NCBI RefSeq assembly: GCF_900112345.1
Contig: NZ_FOLB01000001.1
Coordinates: 310,001 to 374,000 of the forward strand
Source: Nocardioides terrae
GTDB lineage: Bacteria > Actinomycetota > Actinomycetes > Propionibacteriales > Nocardioidaceae
Direction of reading: 5' to 3'
DNA: 64,000 nucleotides
The position numbers were made by a program, and so were the translations under genes. The notes beneath the pieces are model-generated. The model was given only the letters and a program-made list of their open reading frames with translations, had not been told where the DNA came from and did no database searches. This document shows positions 42,033 to 50,187 of this stretch, one piece after another (position 1 is the first letter of the stretch; each line of letters begins with the position of its first letter).

Positions 42033-43013
42033 TCAGTCTACGGAGGTCGCGGGGAGGGTCCGCATTCCCCGCGCCGCGCGTAGGGCACGGATCACGTTCG
42101 ACGCCTCGCCTCGGCGGCCGCGCAGGAGCGCGACGAGCGTCACCGCCAGCGTGATCGCCCAGGGCTTGGCGCGGACGAGCGCGTTCTCGCCGTAGCGCAG
42201 GTGGACGACGAAGAGGTTGCGATACATGTAGAACCCCTTCCAGCTGCTGAGGTCGTGCTGCTGGCTGAAGTCGAGCTGGCGGACGAGCCGAGCGTCACGC
42301 ACGGCCCAGATGCGCCAGCCGGCGCGGCGGGCGCGGAGGGCGTAGTCGACGTCGTCGTAGAAGATGAAGAACGTCGGGTCGGGCAGGCCGATCCGCTCCA
42401 CGACGCGGCGGTGCACCATGAAGCCCTCGAACGCCACGTTCGCCAGCTCCACCCGTTCGGGCATGCTCGCGCGGTCCGGATAGGAGGTCATCACGCTGGC
42501 GGTCTTCGGCTTGATCGCCAGTGGGTTGCGCAGGTCGAAGCGGGTGGCGGCGAGCTCGATGAGGCTGCCGTCGGTGTTCTCGCGCACCGACATCAGGCAG
42601 TCGGAGCTGTCGGGGTCCTGCGCCAGTAGGACGGTGAGGCAGTCCGGGGCGGGGACGACGTCGTCGTCCATGAGCCAGATGCGGTCGAACCCCTCGTCGT
42701 ACGCCGCCTTCACGCCGGCGTGGAAGCCGCCCGCTCCCCCGAGGTTGTCCGGGCTGGTGATCACCTGCCGCCGCGTCCCACCGGCCGGGGCCGTCGAGAC
42801 CCAGGTCGCGAGGACCTCGGCGGTGTGGTCGGTGCTCGCGTTGTCGACGACGATCACCGCGTCGGCGGGGCGCTCGAGCCTCGCCAGACCGGCGAGGAGG
42901 TTGGCGAGCAGGTCGGCGCGGTTGTAGGTGACGACGACGATCGCCACAGTCTCGACACCTCCGCTGGTCGAGTAGCCCGAGCCGCCAGGCGAGGGCGTAT
43001 CGAGACCACTCAT
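42033..43013 (-). CDS. GT2 glycosyltransferase, GlfT1/rhamnosyl-type
   Basis: 326 residues. GT-A core: VAIVVVTYNRADLLANLLAG, VVDNASTDHT, RIWLMDDDVVPAPDCL and FFIFYDDVDYALRARRAG. Its order beside glf suggests an initiating galactofuranosyl- or rhamnosyltransferase, as GlfT1 or WbbL. The first 22 residues (SGLDTPSPGGSGYSTSGG) are encoded by an intergenic-type repeat and are unlike the family; the true start could be further in. ATGA overlap with the upstream GT2 gene; 6 bp to glf. Confidence 0.87.
   Translation of the reverse strand: MSGLDTPSPGGSGYSTSGGVETVAIVVVTYNRADLLANLLAGLARLERPADAVIVVDNASTDHTAEVLATWVSTAPAGGTRRQVITSPDNLGGAGGFHAGVKAAYDEGFDRIWLMDDDVVPAPDCLTVLLAQDPDSSDCLMSVRENTDGSLIELAATRFDLRNPLAIKPKTASVMTSYPDRASMPERVELANVAFEGFMVHRRVVERIGLPDPTFFIFYDDVDYALRARRAGWRIWAVRDARLVRQLDFSQQHDLSSWKGFYMYRNLFVVHLRYGENALVRAKPWAITLAVTLVALLRGRRGEASNVIRALRAARGMRTLPATSVD
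42949..43009. repeat. Intergenic-type palindromic repeat inside a coding region
   Basis: The minus strand reads TGGTCTCGATACGCCCTCGC near 43008 and ends in GGGCTACTCGACCA near 42965, then GTCGAGACTG. This is the layout of the GGTCTCGATACGC...CTACTCGACCA repeats scattered between genes in Nocardioides-like genomes. Here it overlaps the first codons of a GT2 gene. Confidence 0.55.
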
Positions 43014-43981
43014 GCCAGGAACCTCTCGTGCCCGGTGAAGTCCCCGCGCAGCCCGGCCCACATCGCCCGTGCGCTGAGCAGGAGCCGCCTGGGCGAGGGG
43101 CGCGTGAAGGTGTAGAACCACCCCGTCTTGACGACGAACGCCAGCGCGTGCGGCCAACCGTTGTAGTCGCGCTGGTTGACCAGGTTGTTGCGAGCCATGC
43201 AGTAGTGCTTGAGGTCGCTCGGGCTGTGGTTGTAGGTCGTCCGGCCGAACATCATCGGCGTGCCGAGGCTGCCGACCGACGGGTGCAGGAAGCGCGCGCT
43301 CGCGACGGTGGCGATGCCGGCGCCCGCCGCCTCGGCCCGCAGCCGGTACTCGTGGTCGTCGCCCCAGATGAAGAAGTCGGCCCGCGGGACGCCGATCCGC
43401 TCCACGAGCGCGCGGGTCACCAGGACGCCGTTGAAGGGGATGACGATGCCCTCGAGGATCCCGGGAGGCCTGGCGGCCCGCTCGACCGCGGCGACGTCGT
43501 GCACCACCCGGGTGCCGCCCGGCAGTCGGACGGGGAAGACCAGCCGGTCGGGCGCATCCTCGTCGACGACCACGGGGCCCCAGAACTCATAGCCGTACTC
43601 CTCCAGCGGGAGCAGGCGCTCCAGGCAGTCGGGAGCAGGTACGCCGTCGTCGTCCATCAGCCAGACGAGGTCGGCGCCGCGCTCCACCGCCCACGCGAGT
43701 CCCTCGGCGAAGCCGCCGGCGCCGCCGGTGTTGGTGGCCAGCGTCCGCGCGACGACCCGCCGCTCGGCGTGTCCGTCGGCCCCCTCGGCACCGGGCTCGA
43801 GGGACGCCAGCCACTCCGACGTACCGTCCGTCGAGGCGTTGTCGACGACGAGGACCTCGTCCAGGCCGGGCACCGCGTCGAGCCGCTCGAGCAGGCGCTG
43901 CAGCAGGGCGAGCCGGTTGAAGGTGACGACGACGGCGGCGATGCGCCGTCGCCCGACGGCACCGTCCCCCTGCTCGCTCAC
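43010..43981 (-). CDS. GT2 glycosyltransferase, GlfT1-like
   Basis: 323 residues from GTG. IAAVVVTFNRLALLQRLLER, VVDNASTDGTSEWL, DLVWLMDDDGVPAPDCLERL and DFFIWGDDHEYRLRAEAAG define a GT-A enzyme with an acidic D-D-D motif. It resembles GlfT1, which adds the first Galf residues to a lipid-linked primer, more than the following paralog does. First gene of the six-gene galactan operon, 66 bp after the LCP stop and coupled downstream by ATGA. Confidence 0.86.
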   Translation of the reverse strand: MSEQGDGAVGRRRIAAVVVTFNRLALLQRLLERLDAVPGLDEVLVVDNASTDGTSEWLASLEPGAEGADGHAERRVVARTLATNTGGAGGFAEGLAWAVERGADLVWLMDDDGVPAPDCLERLLPLEEYGYEFWGPVVVDEDAPDRLVFPVRLPGGTRVVHDVAAVERAARPPGILEGIVIPFNGVLVTRALVERIGVPRADFFIWGDDHEYRLRAEAAGAGIATVASARFLHPSVGSLGTPMMFGRTTYNHSPSDLKHYCMARNNLVNQRDYNGWPHALAFVVKTGWFYTFTRPSPRRLLLSARAMWAGLRGDFTGHERFLA

Positions 43982-43992
43982 GCCGGCAACCC

Positions 43993-44045
43993 TATGGTCT
44001 CGACGGGCTCGACCGGCGACGCGGGTCGGCTCGATCGGCGAGGCG
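43993..44045. repeat. Tandem direct repeat of the same intergenic family
   Basis: After GGTCTCGACGG, two near-identical 22-mers follow: GGCTCGACCGGCGACGCGGGTC and GGCTCGATCGGCGAGGCGGGTC (20 of 22 identical). They fill the gap between the LCP stop and the first GT2 gene. The GGTCTCGAC opening matches the repeat at 42949-43009. Confidence 0.5.
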
Positions 44046-44047
44046 GG

Positions 44048-45532
44048 TCAGCAGGCCGAGGCGAGGTCGTCGGACTGGTTCGCGGCGTAGCCGGTCTGGA
44101 GCGAGCCGATCGACCCGCCGGTGACCACGGCGTTCCCCTCAGGCTGCTCGGCCGGAGCGGTGGAGCCGCCCGACGGGGCGCCCGACGTCGGGGTCCGGGT
44201 CTTCTTCGGCACCTTCTTGCCCTCCGCACGGTCGATGGCGGTGGTGATCATCGAGCGGACCTTGGCGATGTCCGGGTGCGCGGTGACGATCGCGGGCGGG
44301 ACGAGCGAGACGGTCGCCACCTTCTGGCTCTTGGCCTTCAGCGCGAGGGACACGAAGCGGCCCACCTGGCTGGCCGGGATGCTGGTGGAGACCATGTTGG
44401 AGCCGGCCTTGGCGATCTCGTCGAAGTTGGTGAGCACCTTCTGCGGGCTGACCTGCTGGAGCATGGCGGCCATCACGCACTTCTGCCGCGCCATCCGCGA
44501 GTAGTCGTCGGAGTCGTGGCGGGCCCGGGCGTACCAGAGCGTCTCCCAGCCGTTCAGCTTGCGCGTGCCCGTCTTGAGGTGGGTGTAGAACTTGTCGCCC
44601 GGGATGCCGACCGGGATCGGCGTACGGACGTTGAGGGTGACGCCACCGACGGCGTCGACGAGGCCCTGGAAGCCGGACAGGTTGACCAGCGCCCAGTAGT
44701 TGATGTCGAGGCCGGTGATCCCCTCGATGCCCTCGATCGTGGCCGCGATGCCGGGGTTGTCCTCGCCCGCGAACACGTCGCGGTGGTCGGCCGCCCAGGT
44801 GCTCAGCGAGTTGAGGTAGCACTCGTCGCAGTCGTAGCCGTGCGGGAACCGCTTCGCCAGGACCGAGCCCTTCTTGAAGGGGAAGTCCGACATGTTGCGC
44901 GGCAGGCCGATGAGCACCGTCTTGCCGGTGCTGGCGTCGATGGAGGCGACGGTCATCGAGTCGGTGCGCAGGCCCCAGCGGGTCTTGCCGCCGTCGCTGT
45001 CGCCGCCGATCAGGAGCACGTTGAAGCGGCCGTCGTGGGCACCGACGACCTCGTTGCCGGCGAAGGTCGCCATGACGGTGCTGCGCATGACGCCGACCGT
45101 GTGCGAGCCGAAGAGGAGCACCCCGCCGACGACGAGGCACATGACGCCGTTGACGCCCAGCAGGACCCGTCGGTGGGTGAGCATGAGGGAGAGCGGCTGG
45201 CTGATGCGCCAGGCGTCGACCAGCAGCGCCGCCCAGGCGACCGCGATGGCCATCAGCCCGAGCCGGAGCAGCTGCAGCACGGAGGGGTTGGTGAAGAGCG
45301 TGAGCGCGCGCCCGCGGTCGAGCACGGCGAGCACCAGCGTTCCGAGGCCGAGCAGGAGTAGGCCGGCCCAGACCCGCATCGCGATCCGACCGACCCGGGC
45401 GTTGCCGGCCACGACCTGGGCCGACCCGGGGACGACGAGCGTCATGACGAGCAGCGAGAACGCTCGTCGGTAGCGGACGCGGGCCGCACGCTCGGCGCAC
45501 GAGGTGCGGACGGAGGGCCGGGGCTGCGACAT
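44048..45532 (-). CDS. LCP-family glycopolymer ligase with polytopic N terminus
   Basis: 494 residues from ATG at 45532. About four or five membrane segments fill residues 20-160 (LLVMTLVVPGSAQVVAGNAR, RVWAGLLLLGLGTLVLAVLD and others), unusual since most LCP proteins have one. The LCP domain has GRFNVLLIGGDSDGG, RTDSMTVASIDASTGKTVLI and GLPRNM, with the Arg and Asp residues that bind polyprenyl pyrophosphate. A Ser/Thr/Pro-rich tail follows. LCP enzymes link lipid-borne glycans to peptidoglycan; the galactan made downstream is the natural substrate. Confidence 0.9.
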   Translation of the reverse strand: MSQPRPSVRTSCAERAARVRYRRAFSLLVMTLVVPGSAQVVAGNARVGRIAMRVWAGLLLLGLGTLVLAVLDRGRALTLFTNPSVLQLLRLGLMAIAVAWAALLVDAWRISQPLSLMLTHRRVLLGVNGVMCLVVGGVLLFGSHTVGVMRSTVMATFAGNEVVGAHDGRFNVLLIGGDSDGGKTRWGLRTDSMTVASIDASTGKTVLIGLPRNMSDFPFKKGSVLAKRFPHGYDCDECYLNSLSTWAADHRDVFAGEDNPGIAATIEGIEGITGLDINYWALVNLSGFQGLVDAVGGVTLNVRTPIPVGIPGDKFYTHLKTGTRKLNGWETLWYARARHDSDDYSRMARQKCVMAAMLQQVSPQKVLTNFDEIAKAGSNMVSTSIPASQVGRFVSLALKAKSQKVATVSLVPPAIVTAHPDIAKVRSMITTAIDRAEGKKVPKKTRTPTSGAPSGGSTAPAEQPEGNAVVTGGSIGSLQTGYAANQSDDLASAC

Positions 45533-45720
45533 GTGACACTCTCTGTTGCGAGCTCGTCGTGGGGCGAGACGCAGGTCAAAGGCGGGGGAAGATCGGGCGT
45601 CGCCGACCGCTCGAGCCGGCCCCGCCAGTATCACCAGTCACAACCGTCACAGGTCGGAGCGACACGCGTCACGGTTCGCCGACACCCGGGTGCTGGCTCG
45701 GGCCGGGTACCTTCGTCGCC

Positions 45721-46971
45721 ATGGCAGATCGACCCAACAGCTCAGGAGAGGGCCCGGAGTTCGACTGGCTCTACGGCGCGCGCGGTCGCAACGGCGACCG
45801 GTCGGCCGAGAAGCCGGAGGCGACCCGCGCCATCCCCGTGCAGCCGCGCACGCAGCGCGTCCAGGGTCGTGACCAGCAGGCGCCCTCGGCACAGCCGCAG
45901 CCAGCACAGCCGCAGCGCACCCAGGACCGGCGGGCCGCCCGTCCGCCGGCCGCTCCCCCGCTCGCCCCGACGCCTCGCGAGGCGGGCTCCGGCGGCGGAC
46001 GCGGCCGCTTCGTCAGCTTCAAGACCGTGCGCCGCATCGTCTACGTCCTGGTCCTGGCCTGGATCGTCAGCCTGGTGTGGGTCGGCCTCTCCTTCCCCGG
46101 CGCCATGTCCCGCATCGCCTGGGAACCGTCCGGCGCCCGCCCGGCCGACCAGCCGGGGACCAACTACCTGGTCGTCGCGAGCGACTCGCGCAAGGGCCTC
46201 TCGGCCGCGCAGCGCAAGCGGCTGCACACCGGCAACGACGTGGGACAGCGCACCGACACGATCAAGGTGCTGCACACCGGCAGCGGCCCCAACCTGCTGA
46301 TGACGATCCCGCGCGACTCCTACGTTCCCATCCCCGGCCACGGCAGCACCAAGATCAACGCGGCCTTCGCCTACGGCGGCGCGAAGCTGCTGGTGAAGAC
46401 CGTCGAGCAGAACACCGGCCTCCACATCGACGGCTACGTCGAGATCGGCATGGGTGGCCTCGTCAACCTGGTCAACGGCGTCGGCGGCATCACCATCTGC
46501 CCGAAGACCGACATGAAGGACCCGCTGGCCGGCCTCGACGTCAAGAAGGGCTGCCAGCACGTGAAGGGCGTCAAGGCGCTCGCCTACTCGCGCTCGCGGC
46601 ACGCCCAGCAGCTGGGCGACCTGGGCCGCGGCGAGGCGCAGTCGGAGGTCATCGGCCAGATCGGCAAGCGTGCAGCGACCCCCGGCACCCTGCTCAACCC
46701 CTTCAAGCTCAACGGCCTCAAGGACGCCGCCTCCGGCATCGGCGTCGGCAAGGGCATGAGCACCCTGGACATCGCGCGGTTCGCCTGGGCGTTCAGGTCG
46801 GTCTCGAACGGCTCGGCCCTCACCTGCGGCGTCCCGATCTCCGACATGTACATCCACTGGGACGACGCCCGCTCCAAGAAGATGTTCGACTACCTCAAGG
46901 CCGACCGGACCGAGGACATCCCGCAGAACCTGTGCACGCCGTCGGGCCTGCCCAAGTCGGTCACCGGCTGA
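45721..46971 (+). CDS. LCP-family glycopolymer ligase (CpsA/Lcp1-like)
   Basis: 416 residues. A cytosolic Gln/Pro-rich N terminus of about 100 residues, one membrane helix (IVYVLVLAWIVSLVWVGLSF) and then an LCP domain: YLVVASDSRKGLSAAQRKRL, GQRTDTIKVLH, TIPRDSYVPIPGHG and KINAAFAYGG. It is divergent from the other LCP gene, 188 bp apart, so the two could share regulation. Its C-terminal region has paired Cys (residues 363-397) that may form a disulfide outside the cell. Confidence 0.92.
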   Translation: MADRPNSSGEGPEFDWLYGARGRNGDRSAEKPEATRAIPVQPRTQRVQGRDQQAPSAQPQPAQPQRTQDRRAARPPAAPPLAPTPREAGSGGGRGRFVSFKTVRRIVYVLVLAWIVSLVWVGLSFPGAMSRIAWEPSGARPADQPGTNYLVVASDSRKGLSAAQRKRLHTGNDVGQRTDTIKVLHTGSGPNLLMTIPRDSYVPIPGHGSTKINAAFAYGGAKLLVKTVEQNTGLHIDGYVEIGMGGLVNLVNGVGGITICPKTDMKDPLAGLDVKKGCQHVKGVKALAYSRSRHAQQLGDLGRGEAQSEVIGQIGKRAATPGTLLNPFKLNGLKDAASGIGVGKGMSTLDIARFAWAFRSVSNGSALTCGVPISDMYIHWDDARSKKMFDYLKADRTEDIPQNLCTPSGLPKSVTG

Positions 46972-46984
46972 CGCTCCGCCTCAC

Positions 46985-47029
46985 ATCGTGTGGCCGGATG
47001 CGCAGCCGGTGCGCCTCCGGCCACACGAT
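46985..47029 (+). terminator. Long hairpin after the LCP gene
   Basis: ATCGTGTGGCCGGA pairs perfectly with TCCGGCCACACGAT, and an inner TGCGC/GTGCGC extends the stem. It starts 14 bp after the LCP stop. No T tract follows, so it may act as a T-less terminator or protect the 3' end. Confidence 0.65.
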
Positions 47030-47062
47030 CAGCGGAGCGGGGCCCGCCGATAGGTTCGGTCC

Positions 47063-47932
47063 ATGACCTACCAGACCCTCAGCGTCGAGGTCGACGGCGA
47101 CGGCATCGCGACGCTCACCCTCGACCGGCCCGACGCGCTCAACGCGTTCGACGTGACGATGGCGCGCGAGCTCGAGCGGTTCTTCCTCACCGACGCCCGC
47201 TCCGACGACGTGCGCGCGGTCGTCGTGACGGGGTCGGGCCGGGCGTTCTGTGCCGGGATGGACCTGTCGGCCGAGGGCAACGTCTTCGGGCTCGACGAGT
47301 CGCAGCAGCCGACGCCGGAGACGCTGCGCGAGCGGTTCGACGACCCGGCGTACGCCGACGGCATCCGTGACACGGGCGGGCGAGTGACGCTCGCGATCCA
47401 CGCGCTCCCGAAGCCGGTCATTGCCGCCCTCAACGGCCCCGCTGTCGGGATCGGCGCCACGATGACGCTGGCGATGGACATCCGGCTGGCCTCGACGCGC
47501 GCCCGGATCGGCTTCGTCTTCGGCCGCCTCGGCATCGTGCCCGAGGCCTGCTCGAGCTGGTTCCTCCCGCGCATCGTCGGCATCCAGCAGGCCCTGGAGT
47601 GGGTCTACGCCGCCGAGGTCCTCACCGCTCAGGAGGCGTACGACGGCCGGCTGGTCCGCTCGCTGCACGAGCCCGACGACCTGCTGCCGGCCGCCCTCGA
47701 GCTGGCCCGGTCCTTCGTCGTCGGCCGCTCCCCCGTGGCCCTCGGCCTGGCCAAGCAGCTGCTCTACCGCAACAGCGCCGCCGCGGACCCGCTCGAGGCG
47801 CACCTCTCGGACTCGCTCGCGATGTTCTACACCTCGATCGGGGACGGCAAGGAGGGCGTCGCGGCGTTCCTCGAGAAGCGGCCGCCGAGCTTCACCGGGA
47901 CCGCCTCGGAGCTGCCTCGGGTGTTTCCGTAG
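47063..47932 (+). CDS. Enoyl-CoA hydratase/isomerase family protein
   Basis: 289 residues. Crotonase fold: TLTLDRPDALNAFDVTMARE, the oxyanion segments FCAGMDLSAEGN and NGPAVGIGATMTLAMDIRLA, and GIVPEACSSWFLPRIVG with the acidic residue where hydratases have a catalytic Glu. Likely handles an acyl-CoA; the substrate is not predictable. It may be co-transcribed with the small acidic protein 18 bp downstream. Confidence 0.88.
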   Translation: MTYQTLSVEVDGDGIATLTLDRPDALNAFDVTMARELERFFLTDARSDDVRAVVVTGSGRAFCAGMDLSAEGNVFGLDESQQPTPETLRERFDDPAYADGIRDTGGRVTLAIHALPKPVIAALNGPAVGIGATMTLAMDIRLASTRARIGFVFGRLGIVPEACSSWFLPRIVGIQQALEWVYAAEVLTAQEAYDGRLVRSLHEPDDLLPAALELARSFVVGRSPVALGLAKQLLYRNSAAADPLEAHLSDSLAMFYTSIGDGKEGVAAFLEKRPPSFTGTASELPRVFP

Positions 47933-47950
47933 CGGGTAGTTTCTTCAGGT

Positions 47951-48139
47951 ATGACCAGCCAGACCGAAGAGCCTGACGAGTTCGAGCCCGAGACCAAGGT
48001 CGACCCGGCGGACGGGATCTGGGAGGGCGACGCCATCGACGTGGTGGAGTCCGAGGAGACCGACGACCGGGAGATCTACGTCGACGCCGAACGCCTCGAG
48101 GAGCCCGTCGACCCCGACGAGGAGGACGAGGAGCTCTGA
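47951..48139 (+). CDS. Small very acidic protein of unknown function
   Basis: 62 residues, of which 25 or so are Asp or Glu (for example PVDPDEEDEEL at the end). No membrane segment or Cys. Codon use is G/C-rich at third positions, as in neighbours, supporting real coding. It lies 18 bp after the crotonase gene, without a strong Shine-Dalgarno. No family recognised. Confidence 0.55.
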   Translation: MTSQTEEPDEFEPETKVDPADGIWEGDAIDVVESEETDDREIYVDAERLEEPVDPDEEDEEL

Positions 48140-48157
48140 GGCTCCCGCCGTGATCGG

Positions 48158-48889
48158 TCAGCCGAGCGCGCGGTCCAGGAGCGCCCGGAGCTCCGCGGAC
48201 GCGCGCCGCGCACCCTCCTCGTGCCACGAGGACGTGTCGCTCATCGTGTAGCCGTGCGGGGCGCCCGGCACGATCTCGTTGACGTGCGGTCGGCCCGCCT
48301 CGGTGAGGGTGTCCTCGAGCACCGTGACGTGTTCGGGGGTCAGGCTCTTGTCGTCGTCCGCGTGCAGCAGCGCGTACGACGCCGTCGTGCCTGCGATCGC
48401 GAGGTGCGGGCTGTCCGGCCGGTCGGTGACCAGTCCGCCACCGTGGAACCCGCCCACGGCCTTGACCCGGTCGGCGTGCCAGCCGGCCGTGCGCAGCGCC
48501 AGGCGTGCACCCATGCAGTAGCCGACGGTGCCCATCGGGCCGGCGGCCGCGTGCTCGGCGAGCGTCGCGATCCAGGCCGCGGCGTCGCGCTCGGCCTTGT
48601 CCGGGGTCAGCGCGTTGACGCGGGCCATCACGCCGGACCGGAAGAACGCCGCCCGGTTCTCGGCGACCCGGAGGTCGGCGGTGGGCGAGAGGTCGGCCGC
48701 TGAGCCGTGGCGGTAGAACACGTGGGGCGCGAGGACCGTGTAGCCCCACGACGCGATCTCGTCGACCATCTCGGCGATCCTCGGGCGCAGTCCGATCGCG
48801 TCCATGTAGAACAGCACGCCCGGGCCGGACCCGGCGAGGTAGGCCTCGGCGGTACCGTCCGGCGTGGGGATCTGGATCGTCTCGACCAT
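48158..48889 (-). CDS. Dienelactone hydrolase family protein
   Basis: 243 residues. Alpha/beta-hydrolase with a Cys nucleophile in G-Y-C-M-G, Asp in LLHADDDKSLTPEHV and His in PGAPHGYTM, the Cys-Asp-His triad of dienelactone hydrolases. The start VETIQIPTPDGTAEAYLAGS is typical. It opens cyclic enol-lactones or related esters; the substrate is unknown as no aromatic-degradation genes adjoin it. Confidence 0.9.
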   Translation of the reverse strand: MVETIQIPTPDGTAEAYLAGSGPGVLFYMDAIGLRPRIAEMVDEIASWGYTVLAPHVFYRHGSAADLSPTADLRVAENRAAFFRSGVMARVNALTPDKAERDAAAWIATLAEHAAAGPMGTVGYCMGARLALRTAGWHADRVKAVGGFHGGGLVTDRPDSPHLAIAGTTASYALLHADDDKSLTPEHVTVLEDTLTEAGRPHVNEIVPGAPHGYTMSDTSSWHEEGARRASAELRALLDRALG

Positions 48890-48898
48890 GCCCGGACG

Positions 48899-50119
48899 CT
48901 AGCCGTCGTCCCCGGCGCGTCCGTCCTCGGGGTGCTCGGAGCGCTCGGGGTCCGCATCCTGCTCGCCGCGCTCGCGTTGTTCAGGGTGCTCACCGCCTCC
49001 GCCGGCGCGCGCGGCCCGGTCCTCGGCCTCCGGGTCGCCCGTGAACAGGCCGACCCCGCTGGCGCGGCGCAGCAGGTAGGGGTGCGCGTTTGACTCGACC
49101 AGCTCGGTGCGCTGGCGCGGTAGGCCGTCCTCGTCGTGGCGCTGCATCCAGGCGATCAGCTGCTCGCGCACGTGGCAGCGCAGGTCGAACAGGGTGGGCG
49201 CGTCGCGGGCGGTGACCAGCACCCGGACCCGCACGTAGCCGGCCAGCGCGTCGGTCACCTGCAGCACCTTGACCCGGCCGTCCCACAGGTCGGTGTCGGC
49301 GAGGATGCGGTCGAGCGCTTGCCGCATCGCCTGGGTGTCGACCCGCCAGTCGACATCGAGCTCGACGGCGCCGAGCAGCTCCGAGGCGTGCCGCGTCCAG
49401 TTCTGATAAGGGTTCTGGGTGAAGTACGTCGACGGAAGGATCAGCCGCCGGTCGTCCCACAGCCGGACGACGACGTACGTCAGGGTGATCTCCTCGACCC
49501 AGCCCCACTCCTCCTCGACGATGACGGCGTCGTCGATGCGGAGCATGTCGCTGAACGCGATGGTCATCCCCGCGAAGACGTTGGCGAGCGAGGATTGCGC
49601 TGCGATGCCGACGATGACCGAGATGACCCCGGCGGACGCGAGCAGGCTGGCGCCGACGGCCCGGACGTCTGGGAAGGTGAACAGCGCGACACCGACGGCG
49701 ACCACCGCGACCGCGACCACGGTCAGCCGGCGCAGCAGCAGCACCTGCGTCCGCACCCGGCGGGCCATCAGGTTGTCCGGCACGTCGGTGCGGTGCCGCC
49801 GGAGGCTGACGTCCTCGGCATAGATGATGAGCGCGCCCACCAGCCACGCGCAGGCACCGACCAGCCCGATCCGCAGGGTGTGCTGCACGGTCGGCCACCA
49901 GTCCCACGTGCCGTACGGCGTCCGGGTGACGGCGACGTAGAGCGCCAGCACCACCGCGAAGGTGCGGAACGGGGCCCGCAGGCTGCGGCGGAGCGTGCGG
50001 CCGCGCGACCAGTACCGGCCCACCAGGTGGAAGGCGAGCGCGCCCAGGACGATGACGGCGAGCGCGGTGACGCACGCCGTCGCCAGGAACGCGAAGAAGT
50101 CGGGCCAGGAAACGGTCAC
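48899..50119 (-). CDS. MscS-family mechanosensitive channel
   Basis: 406 residues from GTG. Five or so N-terminal membrane helices, then the pore helix ASLLASAGVISVIVGIAAQS and SLANVFAGMTIAFSDMLRID, the MscS signature. The soluble beta domain has VEEITLTYVVVRLWDDRRLI and PSTYFTQNPYQNW. The last 45 residues are rich in Glu, Arg and Gly and look disordered. It likely relieves turgor in osmotic downshock. Confidence 0.9.
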   Translation of the reverse strand: MTVSWPDFFAFLATACVTALAVIVLGALAFHLVGRYWSRGRTLRRSLRAPFRTFAVVLALYVAVTRTPYGTWDWWPTVQHTLRIGLVGACAWLVGALIIYAEDVSLRRHRTDVPDNLMARRVRTQVLLLRRLTVVAVAVVAVGVALFTFPDVRAVGASLLASAGVISVIVGIAAQSSLANVFAGMTIAFSDMLRIDDAVIVEEEWGWVEEITLTYVVVRLWDDRRLILPSTYFTQNPYQNWTRHASELLGAVELDVDWRVDTQAMRQALDRILADTDLWDGRVKVLQVTDALAGYVRVRVLVTARDAPTLFDLRCHVREQLIAWMQRHDEDGLPRQRTELVESNAHPYLLRRASGVGLFTGDPEAEDRAARAGGGGEHPEQRERGEQDADPERSEHPEDGRAGDDG

Positions 50120-50187
50120 CGCCTCCCAGTGCGCCGCGAGACGGCCACCGAAACACCCGCCCGCGGCTGCGTGCGATCAGGTGAGCG

